Below are positions 42,014 through 49,503 of a stretch of 64,000 nucleotides of DNA, in pieces. This DNA comes from JAJRXG01 sp964640065 (GTDB taxonomy: Bacteria > Bacteroidota > Bacteroidia > Chitinophagales > Saprospiraceae), in assembly GCA_964640065.1 (NCBI GenBank), contig CAZXIE010000002.1:11310-75309 (forward strand), written 5' to 3'. Below the pieces are notes generated by a model. That model saw nothing but the letters and a program-made list of their open reading frames with translations, did no database searches and was not told where the DNA came from. Both the position numbers and the translations under genes were made by a program. Each line of letters begins with the position of its first letter. Position 1 is the stretch's first letter.

Positions 42014-42688
42014 ATGATTCATAGGTTTCTCATATTTCTTCTTCCTCTCCTTACAAGCATCGGCTTATCAGGTCAGATACATGAGGATAGTGTCTTATCA
42101 GATCTTCGCAAGGTCCAAGTCCCACAACCTTCTACGGAGGACACTGTTCAGAGTATACTCGTGAATGGTCAGGTCATGCAAGCTCTTATCAACGGGACAG
42201 ATACTTTATATTTCGTTGATCTTCGCAATGTCAATATCTCATCTCCCAGAACATTTGCCGACAGATCAGAATACCTCCGATACTTAAAGTACCGACGATA
42301 TGCGACCAAAGTATACCCATACGCTAAGCAAGCAATTAGGATATTCACGGAAGCAGAACAAGCTTCAGTTGATCTGAAAAAGCGAAAAAGGAAAAAGTAT
42401 CTCAAGAAACTTTCTAAGGAGCTAGAAAAAGAATTTGAAGAGCCTTTGACCGGTCTTTCTAAAACCCAAGGAAAAATACTTGTCAAAATGATCGAGCGTG
42501 AGCTCGAAACTCCTATGTTTGACTTGATCAAGATGACACAGGGAAAATTCAAGGCTTTTTACTGGAATCAAAGCAGTAAGCTCTTTGGCTATAGGTTAAA
42601 AACAGGCTATAACCTAGGAGACAATCCCATCTTAGATATTGTCTTACAAGACTTCGATATTTCATATGAAGACGTCTCAAGTCAGTAA
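42014..42688 (+). CDS. DUF4294 domain-containing exported protein
   Basis: The 224-residue protein has a signal peptide (MIHRFLIFLLPLLTSIGLSG). The conserved Bacteroidota DUF4294 region is recognisable from YLKYRRYATKVYPYAKQAI through the basic helix RKRKKYLKKLSKELEKEFEE to IKMTQGKFKAFYWNQSSKLF. The function is not known. It overlaps the mevalonate diphosphate decarboxylase gene by 23 bp on the same strand, and is divergent from the PAP2-like gene with a 53 bp gap. Confidence 0.88.
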   Translation: MIHRFLIFLLPLLTSIGLSGQIHEDSVLSDLRKVQVPQPSTEDTVQSILVNGQVMQALINGTDTLYFVDLRNVNISSPRTFADRSEYLRYLKYRRYATKVYPYAKQAIRIFTEAEQASVDLKKRKRKKYLKKLSKELEKEFEEPLTGLSKTQGKILVKMIERELETPMFDLIKMTQGKFKAFYWNQSSKLFGYRLKTGYNLGDNPILDIVLQDFDISYEDVSSQ

Positions 42689-43772
42689 TCAGTATCCCTT
42701 CACTTCCGTAAATGTTTCTTCGGACCAACTACCTCCGAGCGGACATGTAGCTTGGAGTAGTCCTTCAAACATAGCACTAGTAAAATACTGGGGGAAAAAA
42801 CCTGTCCAAATTCCTGCCAATGCATCCATAAGTTTTACACTTACAGATGCACATACACATACGAGTGCTGCGTACAAACGACGAGAGAAGGACGAACCTT
42901 TTTTGACTTTCTACTTTGAAGGGAAAAAAGAAACTTCTTTTGCGGTTCGCATAGAAAGGTTTTTAAATAGCCTTTTTCCTATGATGCCCTGGATAGAGCA
43001 GTATACTTGGACGATAAAAAGTAAAAACTCTTTTCCGCATTCTTCCGGCATTGCCTCTTCCGCATCAAGCATGAGCGCATTGGCTTTATGTCTTTGTGAT
43101 ATAGAAAGATCTATCTCAGGTAGTACAGATGAAATTGAGTTTTATAAAAAAGCTTCTTATATAGCTCGCCTAGGAAGTGGAAGTGCTGCTAGATCAGTAT
43201 ATCCTACTCTTTGCTCATGGGGACAACATGATCAGATTAAAGGATCTAATGACATATATGGAACACCTTTTTCTAATTATCATTCCATATATGCGACCTT
43301 TCATGATGACATAGCCATCGTAAGCAAAGAGAAAAAAGCAGTTTCCTCTTCTGCAGGGCATGCGTTGATGGATCAGAATATCTTTGCTCCATCAAGATAT
43401 CAGCAAGCATCTAACCACTTAGGCCGTTTACTTGATGCTTTGCAGAATGGAGACTTATCATCGTTTGGAAAAATAGTAGAAGACGAAGCGCTCACCTTAC
43501 ATGCTTTAATGATGTGTTCTGATCCTTCCTATATACTCATGGAACCCAACACAATAGAAATCATTAAGAGAATCAGGGCGTATAGAAAAGAAACAGGAGC
43601 TCATATCTATTTTACCTTAGATGCAGGACCCAATGTGCATATACTCTATCCTCATGATCAAGCTGATATTATAGCTGATTTTATAAAAGGCGCTATACAA
43701 CCCTTATGCGAAAACAAAAGAATAATAAGAGATCGGGTCGGTCAAGGTCCTTTAAAATTAGAAACGTTATGA
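42666..43772 (+). CDS. mvaD: Diphosphomevalonate decarboxylase
   Basis: This enzyme turns mevalonate 5-diphosphate into isopentenyl diphosphate with ATP, the last step of the classical mevalonate pathway. The 368-residue GHMP kinase-fold protein has SPSNIALVKYWGKK (about 35-48), the ATP-binding HSSGIASSASSMSALAL and FTLDAGPNVH near the C-terminus. An N-terminal extension of about 30 residues precedes the conserved core and contains a mini-hairpin motif copy. ATG 42666 is preferred. The rhodanese gene follows in an ATGA overlap. Use of the mevalonate route is consistent with several Bacteroidota lineages. Confidence 0.95.
   Translation: MKTSQVSNQYPFTSVNVSSDQLPPSGHVAWSSPSNIALVKYWGKKPVQIPANASISFTLTDAHTHTSAAYKRREKDEPFLTFYFEGKKETSFAVRIERFLNSLFPMMPWIEQYTWTIKSKNSFPHSSGIASSASSMSALALCLCDIERSISGSTDEIEFYKKASYIARLGSGSAARSVYPTLCSWGQHDQIKGSNDIYGTPFSNYHSIYATFHDDIAIVSKEKKAVSSSAGHALMDQNIFAPSRYQQASNHLGRLLDALQNGDLSSFGKIVEDEALTLHALMMCSDPSYILMEPNTIEIIKRIRAYRKETGAHIYFTLDAGPNVHILYPHDQADIIADFIKGAIQPLCENKRIIRDRVGQGPLKLETL
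42701..42714 (-). repeat. Mini-hairpin motif copy 9 (A:T pair, GGAA loop)
   Basis: The minus strand reads CATTTACGGAAGTG, identical to the copies at 11012 and 30148. It lies at codons 12-17 of the decarboxylase, 12 bases after the DUF4294 stop. Confidence 0.75.
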
Positions 43773-44275
43773 GACATTTCTTCTTTCTTTTGTTCCTTCT
43801 TTCTTTCAGCTTTCTGCAAAGCCAGGATGTTCTGAATCCTGCATTCAAAGAAAATCTACGAACTCTACTCGATGAAGAAGTGCCTAGTATCTCTGTTAAG
43901 AAACTATGTGAAGACACACATGTTCTATACACACTTTTAGATGCTCGAGAGTTAGAAGAATATAAAGTCAGTCACATCCCTGATGCCAAGTACATCGGCT
44001 ACGACGACTTTGATATGGACCGTCTTAAAGGTGTTTCTTTCGATGAACCTATAGTCGTGTATTGTTCTGTAGGCTATAGAAGTGAAAAGATAACAACGAA
44101 GCTTCAGAAGGCTGGATACAAGAATGTTTATAATTTGGTAGGAAGCATATTCGAATGGGTCAATCAAGGTCACGCCATAGAAGATGAGGCTGACAACCCA
44201 ACTCATACCTTACACACTTACAATAAAAACTGGAGCAAATGGGTAGATGTTCCTACGATTAAAAAGGTCTGGTAA
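43769..44275 (+). CDS. Exported rhodanese-like domain protein
   Basis: The 168-residue protein has a signal peptide (MRHFFFLLFLLSFSFLQSQ) followed by one rhodanese domain. The active-site loop is VVYCSVGYRSE with the catalytic cysteine, and the substrate-side DAREL motif lies earlier (LLDARELEEYK). The single domain ends near NLVGSIFEWVNQGH. It is predicted to handle persulfide sulfur or act as a redox sensor in the periplasm. ATG 43769 overlaps the decarboxylase stop (ATGA). A longer frame begins at 43706, but this start gives the signal peptide. Confidence 0.9.
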   Translation: MRHFFFLLFLLSFSFLQSQDVLNPAFKENLRTLLDEEVPSISVKKLCEDTHVLYTLLDARELEEYKVSHIPDAKYIGYDDFDMDRLKGVSFDEPIVVYCSVGYRSEKITTKLQKAGYKNVYNLVGSIFEWVNQGHAIEDEADNPTHTLHTYNKNWSKWVDVPTIKKVW

Positions 44276-44288
44276 TTTAATTAGAAAG

Positions 44289-45641
44289 TCACTTTCCTAG
44301 TCCATCAATATTTCTTGGGATAGTGTATAGTTCTTTTTGTCTACCATCTAGAAAGTAAAACTGACCATCATGATAAACACCATCTTCTTCTAACATTATT
44401 CTTACAGGTTTATCTCCCCATTCTGCTACTGCTGTTGCTGCAAATAATTCAATAGAGTAGGCCGTGTTTTCAAAAAGAGGATAGTCTCCTGGCCCTTTCA
44501 CACCTTGTTGTTTATCCCACATGCCGATCGTTGGGCCAGCAGCATGGCCATGAAGTCCGATAGGGTGAGTATAGATGGATGCATTAAGGCCTTCTGCTTT
44601 GGCTTGGTCTAATGACTTCTTCAAAATTTCATTTCCTGATCGACCTATTTCAAAATTTTCAGTAAGAATGTCTTGTACTCGATTACCATTTGCGAAAGCG
44701 GCGATCAATCCATCAGGTGGCGCCACTTCTCCCGGTCTTAAAACATAAAAGTGCTGCTGCTGATCTGTGTTAAGTCTCAAGTATGTGATACCAAAGTCTA
44801 CATGTATCAGATCGCCAGGCATAATTACATCTTGATCAGGTCGCTTGCTAAAAGAGCGGAGAAACTCATTGTTTCCCATATCAGACCTTTGAACAGAAAC
44901 CGATGGATGAAACCATGTTGCTAATCCAAGATCTGCAACTCTCTGTCGAAGTTCCCACACTACATCATCGGTCGTCGTTATACCTGGATGTATAACTCTC
45001 TCTGAGAGACCCTCACGAAGGATCAAGTGGCCTAGCCTACAGATCATCGGGTATAGATCAAGCTCTTTTTGTGTTCTTGTTTCTAACCAAGCCACTGCTA
45101 GTCGCTCAGCAGAGACCACCCTTTCTTTCATAGGGTCTGGCAAGTATGACATAAAGGATTCGTATTCTGACTTGACAAGCCCATCTGCCAAGCCATAATT
45201 TTCTGAGTAGTTAAGTCCTATTTTCTTGGGGTTTCGCTCAGAGATGATGTTCATAAGAGCTTCCCACTGATCCGGATATACATCTACATTCCATTCTCCT
45301 TGAAGTAATCGCCCAACACTGTATCTGGCTATGGCAACCTTGTCAACTTGTTCCCCATTATCATAAAAAACCATGATCGTACGGCGACGGGCTGCTAGCC
45401 ACGTGCTTGGTAAGATCGTCTTCATGACTGGATCTTCATTATACTCCCTAGAGATAAGGATCCACATATCAAGCCCTTCTCTGCGCATAAGCTCTGGAAG
45501 AAGATTGTCTAAACGATCTTCTAAAACCTCATCTATGACACGGGATTGTTCCTCCACTGATAAAATCTGTGGCCTATACTCTTGAGAGTTTAAAATAATC
45601 GGTGTGACGATACAGATGAATAGTACAAATAACCTGGTCAT
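44289..45641 (-). CDS. Exported M24 family metallopeptidase (Xaa-Pro aminopeptidase-like)
   Basis: The 450-residue protein has a signal peptide (MTRLFVLFICIVTPIILNSQ). The C-terminal pita-bread domain shows the five metal ligands of M24: Asp in HVDFG, Asp in NTDQQQ, His in THPIGLHGH, Glu in SIELFA and Glu in MLEEDGV. The N-terminal creatinase-like domain covers about 30-200. It probably cleaves peptides with proline at position two in the periplasm. I chose ATG 45641, which gives the signal peptide; a TTG eight codons earlier is also possible. It lies 28 bp after recX and is probably co-transcribed with it. Confidence 0.9.
   Translation of the reverse strand: MTRLFVLFICIVTPIILNSQEYRPQILSVEEQSRVIDEVLEDRLDNLLPELMRREGLDMWILISREYNEDPVMKTILPSTWLAARRRTIMVFYDNGEQVDKVAIARYSVGRLLQGEWNVDVYPDQWEALMNIISERNPKKIGLNYSENYGLADGLVKSEYESFMSYLPDPMKERVVSAERLAVAWLETRTQKELDLYPMICRLGHLILREGLSERVIHPGITTTDDVVWELRQRVADLGLATWFHPSVSVQRSDMGNNEFLRSFSKRPDQDVIMPGDLIHVDFGITYLRLNTDQQQHFYVLRPGEVAPPDGLIAAFANGNRVQDILTENFEIGRSGNEILKKSLDQAKAEGLNASIYTHPIGLHGHAAGPTIGMWDKQQGVKGPGDYPLFENTAYSIELFAATAVAEWGDKPVRIMLEEDGVYHDGQFYFLDGRQKELYTIPRNIDGLGK
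44687..44700 (+). repeat. Mini-hairpin motif copy 10 (G:C pair, GAAA loop)
   Basis: The plus strand reads CATTTGCGAAAGCG. It contains GCGAAAGC, known as an exceptionally stable single-stranded DNA mini-hairpin. It is inside the M24 peptidase gene. Confidence 0.75.
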
Positions 45642-45669
45642 GTTGATATGATTGCTGTATAGCAATATA

Positions 45670-46131
45670 CTATTTAGGCAGCTTCTCGAGCTTTTTTGCG
45701 ATCAGTTCTGACTCAAAGCCCTTGCTTAAGGCATGTTTGTACGTCTTCTGCCGAAGAATATAAGACTCATACTTTCCTATTCTCTGAGCGTAATATTTTT
45801 CGATGATCTCCATCAATGTTTCCTCATAATCGCCTTCATCATCTATCTCTTCCAAGGCTTTCTTTATACAGTAGTTGCTGATTTGCTTTGATTTAAGTTC
45901 TCTTTGTATACGGAGCCTACCCCACTTCTTCATTCTGTATTTGCCTCGGGCATAACTCCTTGCATATCGTTCATCTGACAGATATCCATCTTGTATCAAC
46001 TGACTCATCACCTCCTCAAGTTGATCACCATATACCTTGAGCGCTACGAGCTTATATCGCACTTCTTGGTGGCATCGATCTTGATAAGAACAGTACCGCT
46101 GCATTTTTGCTATAGCTTCCTCACTTGTCAC
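45670..46131 (-). CDS. recX: RecX family regulatory protein
   Basis: RecX binds RecA filaments and limits recombination and SOS induction. The 153-residue protein is made of repeated three-helix units, with CHQEVRYKL (about 20-28), LIQDGYLSDERYARSYARGK (about 45-64) and WGRLRIQRELKSKQI (about 70-84) as family markers. The start is GTG at 46131, supported by homology of the first residues to other RecX N-termini; an internal ATG lies eight codons later. An exact -7 box ends four bases before the GTG, so the message may be leaderless. It is divergent from comM. Confidence 0.93.
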   Translation of the reverse strand: MTSEEAIAKMQRYCSYQDRCHQEVRYKLVALKVYGDQLEEVMSQLIQDGYLSDERYARSYARGKYRMKKWGRLRIQRELKSKQISNYCIKKALEEIDDEGDYEETLMEIIEKYYAQRIGKYESYILRQKTYKHALSKGFESELIAKKLEKLPK

Positions 46132-46135
46132 TGTA

Positions 46136-46143
46136 CAAAAGTA
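46136..46143 (-). promoter_or_regulatory. -7 box TACTTTTG directly before the recX GTG
   Basis: This is an exact TAnnTTTG match on the minus strand, followed by four bases and then GTG. The predicted transcription start lies at the start codon, the same arrangement as at 41965-41972. Confidence 0.6.
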
Positions 46144-46173
46144 ATGAGCTTTATAAATTCATTTTATTTGCTC

Positions 46174-46187
46174 CCCTTTCGGAAATG
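46174..46187 (-). repeat. Mini-hairpin motif copy 11 (C:G pair, GAAA loop), intergenic
   Basis: The minus strand reads CATTTCCGAAAGGG, identical to the copy at 56514. It lies in the divergent gap between recX and comM. Confidence 0.76.
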
Positions 46188-46236
46188 ATTCAATAATACA
46201 GCAGATTCATTACATACATTTAGATATATTAGCCAT

Positions 46237-47793
46237 ATGCTAGTAAAAACTTATGCAAGTGCCGTACAAGGTGTAGAAGCCCAAATGATAACTGTAGAGG
46301 TGAATGCTGGTGGAAATGTTACTGTGGGCAACAATTTTTATCACCTCGTTGGTCTTCCTGATAGCGCAGTAAAGGAAGGTTTTCAAAGGATAGAAGCTGC
46401 TATTAAGAATATCGGCTACAAGATGTTCCGTCTCAAGTTGGTTGTAAATCTAGCTCCCGCTGATATCCGCAAAGAAGGAAGCTCTTATGATCTACCCATA
46501 GCTTTGGGCATCTTAGGTGCCACCAAGCAAATCGACGCTAGTCTTCTCGATCAATACGTCATCATGGGTGAACTCGCTCTTGATGGTGGTCTTCGTCCTA
46601 TAAAAGGCGCCCTTCCGATAGCTATAGAGGCTCGCAAGCAAGGGTTCAAAGGCATGATTTTGCCAAAACAAAATGCAAAAGAAGCCGCTATCGTCAATGA
46701 CCTAGACGTATATGGGATTTCTAATCTCGTAGAAGCTGTAGAGTTTCTAACAGGAGAAAGAAAACTTAATACAACTCAGATCAATACTCGGGAAATATTT
46801 GCAGAAGAACAAGGTCAGTTTGCCGTAGACTTTTCAGATGTGAAAGGTCAAGAAAATATAAAAAGAGCTCTTGAGATTTCCGCAGCAGGTGGACACAATG
46901 TTATTCTAATCGGACCACCTGGTGCCGGTAAAACCATGTTAGCAAAAAGACTCCCAGGCATCCTTCCGCCACTTTCTCTTCATGAAGCACTAGAGGTAAC
47001 CAAAATACAATCAGTCTGTGGTTTGATGGGTGCTGATGCCTCTCTGATAGCCTCGCGGCCATTTCGTTCTCCACATCATACGATAAGTGATGTTGCTCTC
47101 GTAGGAGGAGGATCGCATCCTAGTCCTGGAGAAATCTCACTTGCTCATAACGGAGTGCTCTTCTTAGATGAGCTACCCGAGTTTAAGAGGTCTGTCCTTG
47201 AAGTCATGCGGCAGCCGATGGAAGAAAGAAAAGTGACGATCTCCAGAGCCAAAGTCTCTGTTGATTATCCTGCATCCTTCATGCTAGTCGCTTCTATGAA
47301 TCCTTGTCCATGTGGATATTATAATCATCCTGAGAAAGACTGTGTATGTGGGCCAGGGATTGTTAAAAAATATTTGAATAAAATCTCCGGCCCTCTTTTG
47401 GATCGAATAGACCTTCATGTAGAAGTTACTCCTGTTTCTTATGATGAACTAAGTACGAATGAATACACCAGTGAAACAAGTGCAGACATCAGGATTCGTG
47501 TTAAAAAAGCTCGCGAAATACAAGAACAAAGATTTAAAGACTTTCCTGACATATATTCTAATGCACAAATGCCAAGCCGTATGGTCAGAGAAATCTGTCA
47601 GATAGACCAAGCCTGTACTCAGCTCCTAAAGAACGCTATGACTAAGTTACAATTGTCAGCTAGAGCGTATGACAGAATTCTAAAAGTAGCACGGACTTGT
47701 GCTGACCTCGGAGGCAGTCCAGATATAACCGTTCAGTATCTAGCTGAAGCCATCCAATATCGAAGTCTAGATCGTGAAGGCTGGGCTGGATAG
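46237..47793 (+). CDS. comM: YifB family Mg chelatase-like AAA ATPase (ComM)
   Basis: ComM-type proteins are hexameric helicases that promote branch migration during natural transformation (known for Vibrio and Acinetobacter). The 518-residue protein has the N-terminal ChlI-like fold (GNNFYHLVGLPDSAVKEGFQ), Walker A GPPGAGKTM near residues 225-233, Walker B FLDELPEF and the C-terminal four-cysteine cluster in NPCPCGYYNHPEKDCVCGP. It is complete and of normal length. It is divergent from recX, a RecA regulator, across a 105-base gap that contains a mini-hairpin motif copy. Confidence 0.96.
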   Translation: MLVKTYASAVQGVEAQMITVEVNAGGNVTVGNNFYHLVGLPDSAVKEGFQRIEAAIKNIGYKMFRLKLVVNLAPADIRKEGSSYDLPIALGILGATKQIDASLLDQYVIMGELALDGGLRPIKGALPIAIEARKQGFKGMILPKQNAKEAAIVNDLDVYGISNLVEAVEFLTGERKLNTTQINTREIFAEEQGQFAVDFSDVKGQENIKRALEISAAGGHNVILIGPPGAGKTMLAKRLPGILPPLSLHEALEVTKIQSVCGLMGADASLIASRPFRSPHHTISDVALVGGGSHPSPGEISLAHNGVLFLDELPEFKRSVLEVMRQPMEERKVTISRAKVSVDYPASFMLVASMNPCPCGYYNHPEKDCVCGPGIVKKYLNKISGPLLDRIDLHVEVTPVSYDELSTNEYTSETSADIRIRVKKAREIQEQRFKDFPDIYSNAQMPSRMVREICQIDQACTQLLKNAMTKLQLSARAYDRILKVARTCADLGGSPDITVQYLAEAIQYRSLDREGWAG

Positions 47794-48435
47794 CTAGAGA
47801 TCAAAAGTATAGCTGAACTCTTGTAGTAAAGTACAATCAGGACTTCCACCATCTGATAGGTGTTGACTATTAATAAGTTTGTCATTACTTATGATTAGTA
47901 CCTCAGAGCTACCATCGACATAATTAATAAATAGCTCATCATTAAGTGCTGTATAAGTACCTTGGAGGATACTATTTCGTGTTAATTCAAATTCTCCATT
48001 ATTATCTACTTTGATAACCTCTGCCCTGAACAATTGTCTTTCATTAAAAATGGTGTAGTTATAATTAAAACATACTTCACGTTGATTAGCATTAAGGCCG
48101 CACAGCTCCACTTCATCTGGTGTGCCTGAAAGATCATATTGCGGATCATAACTTGGACAATCTTTAATTAGAAGTTTAGTCATGACAAATACACTAGTTA
48201 GGTCTTCCGTGTCGCATAGAGTTCCGTAAAAACCTTCGGGGCATTGGCATTTTCCGTTTTCATATGTGCCGTTAGCGCAAGGAAGTTCATCACATAGAGT
48301 CCCAGCATATCCTTCATCACATTGGCATGTGCCTTCTACGCAAAATCCATTAACACAGTTTACTCCTTCACAAGGGTCTGACGAACAAGAGAAAAGAAAT
48401 AGAGAGATTACTAGTAAGATTGAATGCAGTTTCAT
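47794..48435 (-). CDS. EGF-like domain lipoprotein
   Basis: The 213-residue lipoprotein has a lipobox in LFLFSC (Cys near 17). Two EGF-like modules follow directly, each with the pattern CxxGxxGxxC (CQCDEGYAGTLCDELPC and CQCPEGFYGTLCD), at about residues 20-75. The rest is a beta-rich domain of about 130 residues that I do not recognise; in position and style it resembles lipocalin-like domains of Bacteroidota lipoproteins. It is predicted to be surface- or periplasm-facing. It is convergent with comM, with its stop directly after the comM stop. Confidence 0.82.
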   Translation of the reverse strand: MKLHSILLVISLFLFSCSSDPCEGVNCVNGFCVEGTCQCDEGYAGTLCDELPCANGTYENGKCQCPEGFYGTLCDTEDLTSVFVMTKLLIKDCPSYDPQYDLSGTPDEVELCGLNANQREVCFNYNYTIFNERQLFRAEVIKVDNNGEFELTRNSILQGTYTALNDELFINYVDGSSEVLIISNDKLINSQHLSDGGSPDCTLLQEFSYTFDL

Positions 48436-48542
48436 TTTAATGTTTTTAAGTTGATTAAAATAGACTCATCCATGTGTCTCCTTTATAAGAACACTTTACA
48501 TGAAGTCTGCTGCAAAGTTCACCTTATCAAATAGTATGATAC

Positions 48543-48558
48543 CCATACTAAAGTATGG
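48543..48558. repeat. Short perfect inverted repeat, possible operator
   Basis: CCATACT and AGTATGG flank a two-base centre. It lies about 110 bases upstream of the EGF-like lipoprotein start, beside the terminator of the superoxide dismutase gene. It could be a regulator site or chance. Confidence 0.3.
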
Positions 48559-48590
48559 TTCTGAATTTTCGTCATTGTGGAAATAAAAAA

Positions 48591-48618
48591 CCCGAGCACG
48601 TTGGGTCGGTTGCTCGGG
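48591..48618 (-). terminator. Rho-independent terminator of the superoxide dismutase gene
   Basis: On the minus strand, CCCGAGCA pairs with TGCTCGGG around a 12-base loop and is followed by TTTTTTATTT. It lies 27 bases after the dismutase stop codon. Confidence 0.88.
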
Positions 48619-48644
48619 TGGGAAACTATGTTAAAAGGTTGGTT

Positions 48645-49385
48645 TTAACCAAGTCTATTGGCAACAGCATTCCAATCTATAACATTGAAAAAACTGCTGA
48701 TGTAATCACCTCTCCTATTCTGATAGTTGAGGTAATAGGCATGCTCCCAGACATCTAAGCCTAGAAGTGGCGTGCCTTTTTCGCCTTCTATATTTGACAT
48801 AAGTGGGTTATCTTGGTTAGGTGTCGACGTAACAGATAATTTGTTGTCAGCTCCTTTGATCAACCAAGCCCATCCAGAACCAAATCTTGTTGCTGCAGCT
48901 TTACTAAATACTTCCTTGAATTTATCGAAGTCTCCAAATGCTGCATTGATACCATCTGATAAATCACCAGAAGGAGCTCCACCACCAGAAGGTGACATCA
49001 CGGACCAAAAAAGACTATGGTTGTAGTGCCCTCCTCCGTTGTTACGGATGCCTGTATCGTCAGGACCAAGTGCAGCAAGCATTTCTTCTAATGATTGTCC
49101 TGCTAAAGGTGATCCCTCTAATGCTGCGTTAAATTTTCTGACATACCCTGCATGGTGCTTACCATAGTGTATCTCCATGGTCTTGGCATCGATATTCGGT
49201 GCGAGAGCATCAAAAGCATATGAAAGTTTAGGCTGAACAAAGTCTCCACCTGCACTAAAGTTAGCGGAAGATGCTTTGTCTGTTCCTGATGTAGAGGCTG
49301 CTTCAGGTTTGCATGCAACAAGAGGAGATATAGTGGCTCCTACTATTACTGCTCCAGAAGTCTTGATAAACTTGCGCTTTTTCAT
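48645..49385 (-). CDS. Exported Fe/Mn superoxide dismutase
   Basis: The enzyme dismutates superoxide to hydrogen peroxide and oxygen. The 246-residue protein carries the four metal ligands: His in HYGKHHAGY, His in HYNHSLFW, and Asp and His in LDVWEHAYYLNY. Unlike the usual cytoplasmic enzyme, it has an N-terminal export signal (MKKRKFIKTSGAVIVGATIS) with a Tat-like basic start and a possible lipobox LVAC near residue 25, then a Ser/Ala linker. It is therefore predicted to be a periplasmic or lipid-anchored enzyme against external superoxide. Whether it uses Fe or Mn cannot be told. Confidence 0.94.
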   Translation of the reverse strand: MKKRKFIKTSGAVIVGATISPLVACKPEAASTSGTDKASSANFSAGGDFVQPKLSYAFDALAPNIDAKTMEIHYGKHHAGYVRKFNAALEGSPLAGQSLEEMLAALGPDDTGIRNNGGGHYNHSLFWSVMSPSGGGAPSGDLSDGINAAFGDFDKFKEVFSKAAATRFGSGWAWLIKGADNKLSVTSTPNQDNPLMSNIEGEKGTPLLGLDVWEHAYYLNYQNRRGDYISSFFNVIDWNAVANRLG

Positions 49386-49503
49386 CCTATAGGTTGTTAG
49401 GGCAAGTTAAGAAATAGATGTGATATCTTTTGCCATAGACGTTTCTGAAAGAATGCTTAAGTACAAAACCGCTCCATAAACACTTTTTCTCTATCTTAAC
49501 TAT

